From the NCBI GenBank assembly GCA_965214565.1, contig OZ243951.1, positions 3,038,001-3,102,000 on the forward strand: a stretch of DNA of 64,000 nucleotides, in the 5' to 3' direction. The notes under the pieces were generated by a model. The model was not told where the DNA came from and ran no database searches. It worked only from the letters and a program-made list of their open reading frames with translations. The position numbers and the translations under genes were made by a program. This DNA comes from VXYK01 sp965214565 (GTDB taxonomy: Bacteria > Actinomycetota > Acidimicrobiia > Acidimicrobiales > Aldehydirespiratoraceae). Shown one piece after another: positions 8,498-17,302 of this stretch; within the stretch, counting starts at the first letter, position 1; every line of letters starts with the position of its first letter.

Positions 8498-10120
8498 ATG
8501 CGTATCCTGCCGAAGCTCAACCCTGAGAACGAGTGGTTCTGGACCTCCGGTGCCGACGGGCGCCTGCGGATCCAGGGCTGTCGCGACTGCGCTGCCCTGG
8601 TGCATCCTCCTGCCCCCGTCTGCCCAGCTTGCGGCAGCAGCGATCGGCAACCGACCGAGGTGTCCGGGCGAGCCACGGTGGCCGCTTACACCGTGAACTC
8701 TCACCAGTGGATCCCGGGGTTCGACCCGCCCTACGTCATCGCGGTCGTCGCCCTCGACGAGTCGCCTGAAGTGCGGCTCACCACCAACATCGTCGGCTGC
8801 GACCCTGATGACGTCCATATAGGCCAGGAGGTACAGGTGTGTTTCGAGGAGCAGGACGGCGTCTTCGTTCCGCTCTTCTCCCCGACCGGTGAGACCCGTG
8901 AGAATCCCGTGCCTGAACCAGAGCTTCCCGCTCCGCGGCTGGCACCCAACAGCGAACGCTTCGAGCATCGGGTGGTGCTGTCCGGCATCGGCCGGTCCGA
9001 GATTGGCCGGCGCTTGATGCGAGATCCGCTGTCGCTCACCACCGACGCCTGCCGCGCCGCGATAGCTGACGCAGGGCTCCGCAGAGAGGACATCGACGGC
9101 CTCTCCACATACCCGGGTCCCGCCGGTATGGGTTTCAGCGAAGGCGGCGTGACCGCCGTGGAGGAGGCATTGCGCCTACGGCCCACCTGGATCAACGGCG
9201 GTGGGGACATACCAGGCCCGGGCGGCGCGCTGATCGCCGCAATGCTCGCTGTCTCGGCCGGACTCTGCCGGCACGTGCTGTGCTTTAGGACCGTCTGGGA
9301 GACGACCTTCGCTGCCCGCGGGGGCATGGGCGCTTCGAGTGGGGCTGGCGCTTCTGACTGGATGCAGTGGCGAATGCCCTTCGGCGCAACCTCGGCGGCG
9401 AACTGGATCGCCATGAACGCAAACCAGTACCTGCACCGCTACGGCGCCAGCCGCGATCTGTTCGGCCGAATCGCTGTCAATGCCCGCAGCAACGCCGCGA
9501 GGAACCCGTTGGCGATCTACCGCGACCCGATGAGCCTCGACGACTACTACGCAGCGCGTCCGATCACCAGCCCCTTCGGGCTCTACGACTGCGACGTGCC
9601 CTGTGACGCGTCGATCGCGGTCGTCGTGTCAGCCGCGGACACGGCGAGAGATCTCCCGAATCCTGCTGTTCGCGTGGAGGCCGTCGGCACCCAGATACTC
9701 GAACGGGTCTCCTGGGACCAGGGAACGCTGACGCATGAACCCCAAGTGCTCGGCCAGGCGACGCACCTGTGGACCCGAACCGGACTGCGGCCCGACGATG
9801 TCGATGTTGCGCTGCTCTACGACGGGTTCACCTTCAACTGTGTGAGCTGGCTCGAGGGGCTGGGTTTCTGCGGCCTTGGGGAGGCTCAGGACTTCGTCGG
9901 CGACGGCAGTCGCATCGCGCTTGACGGTGACCTCCCTCTGAACCCCCACGGCGGGCAGCTCTCCGAGGGTCGCACCCACGGCTTCGGCTTCATCCACGAG
10001 GCTGTGCTGCAACTTCGTCGAGCGGCCGGCGAACGACAGGTGGCAGACGCCCGAACCGCTGTCGTCGCTACAGGCGGCGGAACTCCGTCGGGGGTGATGT
10101 TGCTGCGTGCTGACCGCTGA
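8498..10120 (+). CDS. DUF35 (OB-fold) domain fused to Ltp2/SCP-x-like thiolase-fold protein
   Basis: A 540-residue fusion. Residues ~1-130 are a DUF35 acyl-CoA-binding protein: zinc ribbon with CRDC and CPAC, then an OB-fold. Residues ~150-540 are a thiolase-fold protein of the lipid-transfer-protein type, ending NPHGGQLSEGRTHGFG rather than the GHP motif of true thiolases, and with no obvious nucleophilic cysteine in the usual N-terminal position (RHVLCFRTVWE). In mycobacteria Ltp2 plus the DUF35 part of ChsH2 forms the retro-aldolase that removes the last sterol side-chain unit; here both parts are on one chain. The ATG at 8498 is chosen; the frame extends upstream to 8303 into the SDR promoter. 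Likely role: retro-aldol C-C cleavage of a beta-hydroxyacyl-CoA (inference). Confidence 0.85.
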   Translation: MRILPKLNPENEWFWTSGADGRLRIQGCRDCAALVHPPAPVCPACGSSDRQPTEVSGRATVAAYTVNSHQWIPGFDPPYVIAVVALDESPEVRLTTNIVGCDPDDVHIGQEVQVCFEEQDGVFVPLFSPTGETRENPVPEPELPAPRLAPNSERFEHRVVLSGIGRSEIGRRLMRDPLSLTTDACRAAIADAGLRREDIDGLSTYPGPAGMGFSEGGVTAVEEALRLRPTWINGGGDIPGPGGALIAAMLAVSAGLCRHVLCFRTVWETTFAARGGMGASSGAGASDWMQWRMPFGATSAANWIAMNANQYLHRYGASRDLFGRIAVNARSNAARNPLAIYRDPMSLDDYYAARPITSPFGLYDCDVPCDASIAVVVSAADTARDLPNPAVRVEAVGTQILERVSWDQGTLTHEPQVLGQATHLWTRTGLRPDDVDVALLYDGFTFNCVSWLEGLGFCGLGEAQDFVGDGSRIALDGDLPLNPHGGQLSEGRTHGFGFIHEAVLQLRRAAGERQVADARTAVVATGGGTPSGVMLLRADR

Positions 10121-10153
10121 TCGTACGGTGAAGCCACTGCGAAAGGACTCAAG

Positions 10154-11392
10154 ATGCCCGAACCGACCGTGACTGTCCTCCACGCACGGGGCGTGCTCGA
10201 CATCGACAGCGGCGAGGTCGTCGACTCCGGTTATGTCCGCATCGAGGGCAACCGCATCGCCGAGGTGGGCACCGATTCGCGCACCGCGAGCGATGCCGAC
10301 GAGTTGATCGAGCTTCCTGAGCTGACGCTCATCCCGGGGCTCATGGACATGGAGGTCAATCTCATGCTGGGCGGGCCTGGAGCCGGGCTGAACGATCCGG
10401 TTCGGCTCGACCCACCCAAGATGACCCTTCGGGCCGTCAACAACGGAATGCGGACGTTGCGCGCCGGTTTCACCACGGTTCGCAACTTGGGGCTGTTCGT
10501 GAAGACCGGAGGCTACGTGCTCGACGTCGCCCTGCGCGACGCGATCAACGCCGGTTGGGTGGACGGCCCCCGGATCTACACGGCAGGCCACGCCATTGTT
10601 CCCACGGGCGGCCATCTCGATCCCAGCGCCCAGAGTTCGCTCGCGCCCCACATCATGCCGTTGACGCTCGAGGAGGGAATCGCTGACGGGGTCGACGAGG
10701 TGCGCAAGGCGGTGCGCTACCAGATCAAGCATGGAGTCGATCTCATCAAGTGCTGCGCTTCGGGAGGGGTGATGACGGATTCAGGGCCGGCCGGTGCTCA
10801 GCAGTATTCCACTGACGAACTGTCCGCAATCGCCGACGAGGCCCATCGCCGCGGCTTGAAGGTGGCAACCCACTGCCACGGTGACGTTGCCGTCAACGCC
10901 GCGCTGGATGCCGGGATCGACTGCATAGAGCATGGCTTCATGATCACCGGCGACACGATCCAGCGGCTGGTCGACACCGACACCTTCCTGGTATCCACCA
11001 ACGCGCTCACCGAGAACTGGGACGTCTCGGCTCATCCGCGGTCAATACAGGCACGTGCAGCGGAGGTGTTCCCGAAGTCGAAGGAGTCCTTGTCCAACGC
11101 CATCGAGGCGGGCGTCAAGATCGCTTCAGGCAGCGATGCTCCGGCAATCTGGCACGGTCGCAATGCCGAGGAGCTTGTCGTGCTTGTGAAGCGCGGCATG
11201 TCACCGCTCCAGGCCATCCGCGCTGCCACGGTTGTGAGCGCCGAACTGGTCGATGCCCCCGACCTCGGACGGATCGCCCCTGGGATGCTCGCCGACATCG
11301 TCGGGGTGCCCGGTGACCCGCTGAGCGACATCACAGTCACCCAGCAGGTGGCCTTCGTGATGAAGGACGGCAAGGTCTACAAGCGTCGGTGA
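10154..11392 (+). CDS. Amidohydrolase-superfamily protein with altered first metal motif
   Basis: A 412-residue amidohydrolase/imidazolonepropionase-like TIM barrel protein. Conserved positions: K199 (VDLIKCCASGG), H240 and H242 (VATHCHGD), H260 (CIEHG) and D328 (ASGSDAP). The usual first HxH (strand 1, D-x-H-x-H) is replaced: residues 65-69 are D-M-E-V-N, so both histidines are Glu67 and Asn69. It could bind metal differently, use one metal, or have changed chemistry. The start ATG at 10154 has AAAGGA 7 bases upstream. It is convergent with the racemase-like gene, 6 bases apart, and follows the DUF35-thiolase gene by 33 bases, so it is probably in the same transcript. Confidence 0.85.
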   Translation: MPEPTVTVLHARGVLDIDSGEVVDSGYVRIEGNRIAEVGTDSRTASDADELIELPELTLIPGLMDMEVNLMLGGPGAGLNDPVRLDPPKMTLRAVNNGMRTLRAGFTTVRNLGLFVKTGGYVLDVALRDAINAGWVDGPRIYTAGHAIVPTGGHLDPSAQSSLAPHIMPLTLEEGIADGVDEVRKAVRYQIKHGVDLIKCCASGGVMTDSGPAGAQQYSTDELSAIADEAHRRGLKVATHCHGDVAVNAALDAGIDCIEHGFMITGDTIQRLVDTDTFLVSTNALTENWDVSAHPRSIQARAAEVFPKSKESLSNAIEAGVKIASGSDAPAIWHGRNAEELVVLVKRGMSPLQAIRAATVVSAELVDAPDLGRIAPGMLADIVGVPGDPLSDITVTQQVAFVMKDGKVYKRR

Positions 11393-11398
11393 GCCCGC

Positions 11399-12166
11399 TC
11401 AGGGCGCGAGTTGTCGAGTGAAGATCTGCCCGAATTCTTCGAGCTCGTCGTCCACGCCCGCCAAGCGGAGCAGATGCCAGAACAGAGCAATGTTGCTCGA
11501 CACGACCGGGACGCCCACTTCCTCTTCGATCTCAGCTGCGTTCGCGAGGACCCGCAGGCTCGTGCACGACACGAACACCGCTTCGCTGTCAGCGTTGACC
11601 ACGGCACGGATCCCATCGACGATCGACGTCTCCGAGATGCGGGCCACGACCAGATCACTGGGTTCCAGGAACGATCCGAGCGCGGTGACTGTCATCCCCG
11701 CATCCGCGAAGTGCTCGGCGATCGGCGCCGTCACTTCGGCTGTGTACGGCGTGACCACGGCGATTCGGCCGGCGTCCAGCGCACGAAAGGCCGCCACGGC
11801 CGCGGTGATCGGGGTTGTGCAGGCCACACCGGGATGCGCGGTGTGAACAGCAGCGGTGACCGCGTCGACGCCGATCAGCGTCGCAGCCGAGGTGCAGCCA
11901 TAACCGATCGCATCGAAACCGAAGTCCGGCGGCAGCAATCCCGCAGCGACCGGAAGACACTGTTCCATGTCGGTCAACGACCTCGGCGTTACTTCGGTGT
12001 CGTTGGGAACACGCGAGTGATAGAAGGCGACGCCGTCGATATCCATCATCTTCGCCTCGGCCTCGATCGTCTGATCGCTCTGCAACACGATCAGGCCGAT
12101 ACGTGCCCGCGCCCCGTAGCCCTCGTCGGTCTCGAACGACAACGGCACCAGGTCGGGTACGGTCAC
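11399..12166 (-). CDS. Asp/Glu racemase / maleate isomerase / arylmalonate decarboxylase-like protein
   Basis: A 255-residue member of the cofactor-independent racemase-like family. Both catalytic cysteine motifs are present: GYGCTSAA (about Cys 89) and FVSCTSLR (about Cys 203), as in maleate cis-trans isomerase and ectoine-utilisation protein EutA. It is the third gene of a tightly coupled minus-strand operon: its ATG overlaps the PhyH stop by 4 bases. The specific reaction cannot be told from motifs; a carboxylic-acid isomerase, racemase or decarboxylase is expected. Confidence 0.85.
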   Translation of the reverse strand: MTVPDLVPLSFETDEGYGARARIGLIVLQSDQTIEAEAKMMDIDGVAFYHSRVPNDTEVTPRSLTDMEQCLPVAAGLLPPDFGFDAIGYGCTSAATLIGVDAVTAAVHTAHPGVACTTPITAAVAAFRALDAGRIAVVTPYTAEVTAPIAEHFADAGMTVTALGSFLEPSDLVVARISETSIVDGIRAVVNADSEAVFVSCTSLRVLANAAEIEEEVGVPVVSSNIALFWHLLRLAGVDDELEEFGQIFTRQLAP

Positions 12167-13044
12167 CGTGCAGTTCCGGAGGCCTTGGCCTGCTGGGAGA
12201 AGAAGGACGCTCCGGTGGGCACCTCGGGGTATTCCATCTCATAGGCGGAGCATCGGACGCGATTCGTGCGGACGCCCCGCACAACTTCACCTTCGTAGCG
12301 GCTCGGGAGGTGGTTGACCTGCAAAGGCTTGGAGTCCTCGGCCCGGTACTCGCAGATGAACAGCGTTCGGGGCGCGTCTGAGTTGTTGGGGGCCGAGCCG
12401 TGCAGCAGACGGGTGTGCATCAGACAAGCCGAGCCTGCGGACCCAAAGACAGGGACAGCTCGGTCAACGTGCGCTGCCTCTACCTCCGCGCTCACGGTGC
12501 CGGTGTACACACCGTCGTGCCAATGGTCGAACAGATCCCCACGGTGAGTGCCGGGCACGACCTTCAGAGGCCCGTTCTCCAGCGTGACGTCGTCGAGGAA
12601 GAACAACGCGGCGATGAGGTCTTCGTTGGTATGGGGCTGGAACATGAAATCCTGGTGGTACTTCACCTCAGTGGCGGAGCCAGGGTGTTTGGCGTTGATC
12701 TTGGAGTTGTTGTACTCGACGTTCGGGCCGATGAGTTGAGCGACGGCATCGAGGGCCCGGTTGTTGCGCATCACCTCGAGGTAGGCGTCGGAGACGTCGA
12801 CGGGAGACGCGACCCTGCGCAGAGCGGGCCGGTGCGGGCTGTGGTCGACCTCGAGGTCGAAGCGGGGTCGATCGGCCGGCGTGTCGCCGTACGGTTCGGA
12901 GTGTCCGCGGCTCTCCTCGACCCAGGCTGCGAAGTCGGCCTGGATCGCCGCGAGTTGCTGCGGACTCAAAGCGTTCTCGACGAAGGCGTAACCGTTGGCC
13001 CAGTAGGCGTCGATTTCGTCGGCACAAAGAACTTCTTGGGACAT
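12163..13044 (-). CDS. Phytanoyl-CoA dioxygenase (PhyH) family Fe(II)/2-oxoglutarate oxygenase
   Basis: A 293-residue PhyH-fold oxygenase. Iron ligands: YHQDF (HxD) in the middle, and a distal His in the LMHTRLLHGSAPNNS block; the following R in the PRTLFICEYRAED segment fits the 2-oxoglutarate-binding position. PGTHRGDLFDHWHDG is the typical PGSH-like loop. The start is ATG at 13044, which shares one base with the stop of the M24 peptidase gene; the frame stays open to 13224 but only inside that gene. Ectoine hydroxylase belongs to this superfamily but its signature F-x-W-H-S-D-F is not present, so an EctD role is not supported. Confidence 0.86.
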   Translation of the reverse strand: MSQEVLCADEIDAYWANGYAFVENALSPQQLAAIQADFAAWVEESRGHSEPYGDTPADRPRFDLEVDHSPHRPALRRVASPVDVSDAYLEVMRNNRALDAVAQLIGPNVEYNNSKINAKHPGSATEVKYHQDFMFQPHTNEDLIAALFFLDDVTLENGPLKVVPGTHRGDLFDHWHDGVYTGTVSAEVEAAHVDRAVPVFGSAGSACLMHTRLLHGSAPNNSDAPRTLFICEYRAEDSKPLQVNHLPSRYEGEVVRGVRTNRVRCSAYEMEYPEVPTGASFFSQQAKASGTAR

Positions 13045-14198
13045 CAAATGACCGGGAGTTCGGGCGCGGCTCGGCGGCTGAGCAGTTCGGGGCCGTTCGC
13101 GCGTACGACAATGTTCTCTTCGTGCACCATGGCCTTGCCGGGTTCCCAGATCAAGCCGGGTTCCAGGGTCAGCACCATGTTCGCCTCGATGACTGTGTCG
13201 TCGTCGGCGGTGTGCGAGGGCCATTCGGTCACCTGCGTGCCGAGGCCGTGGCCCATGCGTCCGATGTCGTTGCCCAACGAGCCGTTGGCCTTCAACACCC
13301 CGTTCATCGCGGTGAACACTTCAGAGGTGGTGGCACCTGGCCGAACCGCTTCAAGACCGGCCTCAGTGGCCTCCCAAACAGCCCGATAGGTATCTCGGGC
13401 ACCGCTGCTGGCGGTGGTGAAGGCGAAGTTCCGGTCGAAGTCGCTGAAATAGCCGTCGAAGGTCGAGCCTGTGTCGAAGATCAGCATGTCCCCGTCGTCG
13501 ATCCGGCGATCAGTCGGTTGCCGGATGATGTCGTCGATGCCTCCGGGGCCGGTTGCGCCGACCAGGTAGGGGACGTCGTCGGCGCCCTGACGCAAGATCT
13601 CTGAGCGGAACGCGGCGAACGCCTGACGCTCGGTCATGCCCGTCGACAGTAGTTCGGGCAGTTCGTCGAAGGCGTCGGAGACCACGCCACAGATGTAACG
13701 GTGCTTTTCGATCTCGCGTTCGCTCTTGACCATGCGCAAGCCGCGGATGATGTCGGTCGCGTCGACGAAGTCGCCCACCATCGACCGCAGCCGGTCGAGG
13801 TCGCGCAACGGCATGCGGACGTGGGTCTCGGGCCCCATCGGCAAGCCGACCGGGCCCGTCGGAGCGACCTCTCTAATGCAGTCGGCCAGCAGGGTGACAC
13901 CGTCGTCGTCAGGACATGGTGACGACCAGGTGCGCACATCGTCGATCCAGGTCTGGGACATTGTGGCCTCCCCGATGCTGGGAATGACCGCGATCGGCTT
14001 TCCTGCCGACGGGACGACCGTGAACCAGGGCCGTGTCGGGCTCTGCCAGAACGGGGTGTGGAATCCGGTGAAGTAGCGAACCTCAGGTTCGGTGCAAACC
14101 AGGATCGCGGCGATTTGGCGTTCGGCCATCAGTGCTTGACAGCGCCGGGTTCGCTCAGAGAACTCTTCGGCTGGAAAGCCTCGCTCAGGACTCAACAC
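13044..14198 (-). CDS. M24-family metallopeptidase-like hydrolase (creatinase/prolidase type)
   Basis: A 384-residue pita-bread enzyme with an N-terminal creatinase-type domain (about 1-150) and a C-terminal catalytic domain. All five metal ligands of dinuclear M24 enzymes can be placed: Asp in LIFDTGS, Asp in FSDFDR, His in RMGHGLG, Glu in LTLEPGL and Glu in VHEENI. M24 proteins include Xaa-Pro peptidases, ectoine hydrolase DoeA and DMSP lyase DddP. FHTPFWQSPTRPWF in the N-terminal domain probably shapes a small-molecule site. First gene of the M24-PhyH-racemase operon; starts at ATG 14198, 41 bases from the divergent PLP-enzyme gene. Confidence 0.86.
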   Translation of the reverse strand: MLSPERGFPAEEFSERTRRCQALMAERQIAAILVCTEPEVRYFTGFHTPFWQSPTRPWFTVVPSAGKPIAVIPSIGEATMSQTWIDDVRTWSSPCPDDDGVTLLADCIREVAPTGPVGLPMGPETHVRMPLRDLDRLRSMVGDFVDATDIIRGLRMVKSEREIEKHRYICGVVSDAFDELPELLSTGMTERQAFAAFRSEILRQGADDVPYLVGATGPGGIDDIIRQPTDRRIDDGDMLIFDTGSTFDGYFSDFDRNFAFTTASSGARDTYRAVWEATEAGLEAVRPGATTSEVFTAMNGVLKANGSLGNDIGRMGHGLGTQVTEWPSHTADDDTVIEANMVLTLEPGLIWEPGKAMVHEENIVVRANGPELLSRRAAPELPVI

Positions 14199-14239
14199 AC
14201 ACCTCTTGTTACTCGCGGATGCGACTGTAGCCTGAGCCG

Positions 14240-15442
14240 GTGATTTCGCGGTTGCCGCTCGAACAGATCCGCAGGGACACTCCTGGAGTCGACCATGTCC
14301 TGCATTTCAACAACGCAGGTGCCGCGCTGCCACCCCGAGTGGTCCTCGCCACGGTTGTCGAGCACCTTGAGCGGGAAGCCACCATCGGCGGCTACGAGGC
14401 CGCTGCCGAAGCGGCCGACCGCGTCGCAGCGGTTTATACGTCTCTCGCCCGGTTGATCGGCGCTGACTCCCACCAGATAGCCGTGCTCGAGAACGCCACC
14501 CGCGCCTGGGACATGGCGGTCTACGGCTACCCCTTTACGACGGGCGACCGGGTGCTCACCAGTCGAGCGGAGTACGTCAGCAACGTCATCGCCCTGCTGC
14601 AGTTGCAGAAGCGCCACGGCATCGAAGTGGTGCTCATCGAGGACGACGAGCACGGCCAGATCGATCTTCAACACCTGGAGGCAGAACTGGCCCGGGGCGC
14701 GGCCATGGTGGCCCTGACGCATGCACCTACCAACGGAGGTCTGATCAATCCCGCGGAGGCGGTGGGCGACCTCTGCAAGCAGTACGACGTGTTCTATGTG
14801 CTCGATGCCTGTCAGTCCGCCGGCCAGGTGCCGCTCGATGTGGACCGCATCGGTTGCGATGCGTTGTCGGGTACTGCTCGCAAGTACCTGCGAGGTCCCC
14901 GCGGTGTCGGTTTCCTCTATGTCGGGCCGCGGGCGTTGGAGCGTATCGAGCCTTCGTTCCTGGACCTTCATGCTGCTGATTGGACCGGCGACACGACTTA
15001 CGAGGTCCGCCCCGGCGCCAGGCGGTTCGAGAATTGGGAAACGAACTACGCAGGCAAGCTGGGGCTGGGCGCGGCTGTCGACTACGCCCTCGAGTTGGGC
15101 ATCGAAGCAACATCTGAACGTCTCTGCGAACTTGCTGAACAGCTGCGCACGTCGCTCAAGGATCTAGACGGCGTGTCTGTGCATGACAAGGGGGCCGTAC
15201 GTGGCGGGATCGTCACCTTCACGATTGAGGGCCGCGACTCAGTCGATGTGCAGGAGCAGTTGTCGGCGCAACGCATCAACACGACCTCCTCGGGTGCGGG
15301 CCATGCCCGCCTCGACCTTCTTGCCCGTGGCCTCCCGACCCTGGTGCGTGCCTCGCTGCACTACTACAACACAGACGAGGAGATAATCCGCTTCGTAAGC
15401 GCCGTCGATCGCCTGCGCACCCACATGGGCCGGATGGTGTAG
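14240..15442 (+). CDS. Class V aminotransferase-like PLP enzyme (cysteine desulfurase/EgtE fold)
   Basis: A 400-residue fold-type I PLP protein. Typical features: HFNNAGAALPP at the N-terminus, VLDACQSAGQVPLDV (Asp binding the pyridine nitrogen) and the Schiff-base lysine K215 in GTARKYLRGPRG. This arrangement is that of the EgtE/isopenicillin-epimerase-like branch; a C-S lyase, epimerase or aminotransferase is possible. Starts with GTG at 14240. The stop overlaps the sulfotransferase GTG by one base, so the two are coupled. Together they suggest sulfur chemistry (C-S lysis and sulfation), but this is inference. Confidence 0.84.
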   Translation: MISRLPLEQIRRDTPGVDHVLHFNNAGAALPPRVVLATVVEHLEREATIGGYEAAAEAADRVAAVYTSLARLIGADSHQIAVLENATRAWDMAVYGYPFTTGDRVLTSRAEYVSNVIALLQLQKRHGIEVVLIEDDEHGQIDLQHLEAELARGAAMVALTHAPTNGGLINPAEAVGDLCKQYDVFYVLDACQSAGQVPLDVDRIGCDALSGTARKYLRGPRGVGFLYVGPRALERIEPSFLDLHAADWTGDTTYEVRPGARRFENWETNYAGKLGLGAAVDYALELGIEATSERLCELAEQLRTSLKDLDGVSVHDKGAVRGGIVTFTIEGRDSVDVQEQLSAQRINTTSSGAGHARLDLLARGLPTLVRASLHYYNTDEEIIRFVSAVDRLRTHMGRMV

Positions 15443-16683
15443 TGACTTCCACGGATTATGAGAACCCGTATCGACCCGTACCGGTCAGGCTCTTCAACCG
15501 GCTCGGCAGCGCAGGCCGGCGTCTGGGACTGTCGGGACGCTTGGAGGTCGACGCGCTGCTCGATGCAGCCCAACGGAAAGCCGGCTTGTCCGACTTCGGT
15601 GACAGCAGTTTTCTGGGTGCCTTGGAAGTGCTGGTCGAGTCGATCAACGACGAGGCCCGCCTGACACCGACCGGCAGGGTGATACAGAAGTCAAGGCTCA
15701 TCGGCGCTCTGGTCTACCGCTTGCGGATCGAGGAGTTGATCCGCCGCCATCCTGAGATCGACTCGATGGACCTGCCGAGTGTCGTCATGGTCACTGGATT
15801 GCAGCGCACCGGCACCACCCTGCTGCAACGCTCGCTGAACTCGCTTCCAGGGGTTCGTGGTGTCTCAGGGGGCGAAGGGCTTGTCCCCGTCCCGGCGACC
15901 GACACGTCGAAACCCGTCGAGAGGGTACGCAGACGGCGCGCAGCGCTAGCCGAGAAGACCATCTCCTATCTGGCGCCCGACTTCATGTCGATCCATCAGA
16001 TCGATCCCAGCGAGCCCGAAGAGGACGTCCTGTTGCTCGACTTGGACTTCAAGAGCCAGTCACCCGAGGCGACGATGCGCGTGCCGACCTATTCCCGCTG
16101 GTTGGAGAGCCAAGACCACACGTCGACCTATGAGTACTTCCGCCGGGTCCTGAAGGTGCTCTGCTGGCAGCGGCCTACAGGTGCTCTGGTGCTCAAGACC
16201 CCACAGCACCTCGAATACCTTGACGTGTTCCTCAAGGTGTTCCCCGACGCGACGATCGCGCAGACCCACCGCGATCCGCGGATCGCTGTTGCCTCCTTCT
16301 GCAGCATGGTCGCCCACAGCTGCGGAATCTTCTCAGACGACGTCGATCCCGCCGAGATCGGCAAGCACTGGTGCGACAAGACGCAGCGGATGGTCGATCT
16401 CGCCATGCAGACCCGAGCCGAAACGGACACCGGCCGTTTCGCCGACATCTCCTACTATGACCTCCTCAAGGATCCGCTCTCCGAAGTGCGGCGCATCTGC
16501 GAACTGGCCGGCATCGGATTCGACAGCGGGACCGAGCACGCGGCCACGCGCTACCTGCAGGCGAATCCACAGAACCGCTTCGGGACGCACAACTACCGTC
16601 TCGCCGACTTCGGAGTGAGCGAGCACGTCATCGACGAGGCCTTCTCCTCCTACCGCCAAGCACACGAGATTCCTTTTGAGTAA
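15442..16683 (+). CDS. Sulfotransferase family protein
   Basis: A 413-residue PAPS-dependent sulfotransferase-like protein. The 5'-phosphosulfate-binding loop VTGLQRTGTTLLQRS lies near residues 114-128, and the 3'-phosphate region fits QTHRDPRIAVASFCSM (about 275). These long actinobacterial members (Sulfotransfer_3 type) act on lipids, sterols or small molecules; several mycobacterial Stf proteins are related. GTG start at 15442 overlaps the PLP enzyme stop. Cytoplasmic, with no signal peptide or membrane segment visible. Confidence 0.86.
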   Translation: MTSTDYENPYRPVPVRLFNRLGSAGRRLGLSGRLEVDALLDAAQRKAGLSDFGDSSFLGALEVLVESINDEARLTPTGRVIQKSRLIGALVYRLRIEELIRRHPEIDSMDLPSVVMVTGLQRTGTTLLQRSLNSLPGVRGVSGGEGLVPVPATDTSKPVERVRRRRAALAEKTISYLAPDFMSIHQIDPSEPEEDVLLLDLDFKSQSPEATMRVPTYSRWLESQDHTSTYEYFRRVLKVLCWQRPTGALVLKTPQHLEYLDVFLKVFPDATIAQTHRDPRIAVASFCSMVAHSCGIFSDDVDPAEIGKHWCDKTQRMVDLAMQTRAETDTGRFADISYYDLLKDPLSEVRRICELAGIGFDSGTEHAATRYLQANPQNRFGTHNYRLADFGVSEHVIDEAFSSYRQAHEIPFE

Positions 16684-16776
16684 CAACGCACCTGGCCTCT
16701 GGAATCCGGAACGCTCAGGATCACACAGGTACGACCCTAAGATGGTTCAGCATTCTCACGACGAGCGAGACCAGAG

Positions 16777-17271
16777 ATGGTGAAGAAGATTCCGAACGAT
16801 GACCGGCGGGCGATGTACAAGTCCAGTGACCGGCGTGTTTCGCGCGACGAGTTGAACCAGTTCATCAAGGGCAGGAACCGCTGGGTGATTTCCACCACCC
16901 GATCTGACGGACGGCCCCAGATGAGTCTGGTGACCGGCGGGATGACCGCGGCGGGCCTGCTGGCTGTCTCGAGCTATCCCGAACGGGCCAAGGTGCGCAA
17001 CGCCAAAGCGAACCCGATGCTCTCTGTCCTGGTCATGGGCGACGAGTTCAACCACGAATGGGTCCAGATCGACGGTACAGCCACGGTGCACGACATGCCC
17101 GAGGCAGCCGAAGGCCTGATCGAGTACTACCGCTGCATCTCCGGGGAGCATCCCGACTGGGATGAGTACCGCCAGGCCATGGACGATCAGGGCAAGTCGG
17201 TCATCATGATCGAGCCGACCCGCTGGGGGCCGATCAGCAAGGGCGGCTTCCCACCGTCGCTCTTCGAGTGA
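16777..17271 (+). CDS. PPOX-class (split beta-barrel) flavin/F420-dependent oxidoreductase-like protein
   Basis: A 164-residue pyridoxamine-5'-phosphate-oxidase-like split barrel. NRWVISTTRSDGRPQMSLVTG and NAKANPMLSVLVMG are the conserved strands of the actinobacterial PPOX-class F420-dependent group; WVQIDGTATVHD is the third block. The cofactor could be F420, FMN or heme; sequence reading alone does not decide. Sits alone between the sulfotransferase and P450 genes, all on the plus strand; a 93-base leader before it and a 31-base gap after it suggest its own promoter and cotranscription with the P450. Confidence 0.83.
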   Translation: MVKKIPNDDRRAMYKSSDRRVSRDELNQFIKGRNRWVISTTRSDGRPQMSLVTGGMTAAGLLAVSSYPERAKVRNAKANPMLSVLVMGDEFNHEWVQIDGTATVHDMPEAAEGLIEYYRCISGEHPDWDEYRQAMDDQGKSVIMIEPTRWGPISKGGFPPSLFE

Positions 17272-17302
17272 GCGGTATTAGCAACCTAGACTGCCTGGCT
17301 CA

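Noticed and set aside
11399..14198. Ectoine degradation operon
   Set aside because: The M24 and racemase-like families fit in name, but EutB, EutC, EutE and the transporter are absent and the PhyH protein lacks the EctD signature.
13044..14198. DMSP lyase DddP
   Set aside because: Same M24 superfamily, but the sequence I recall for DddP shares no specific blocks beyond the metal ligands.
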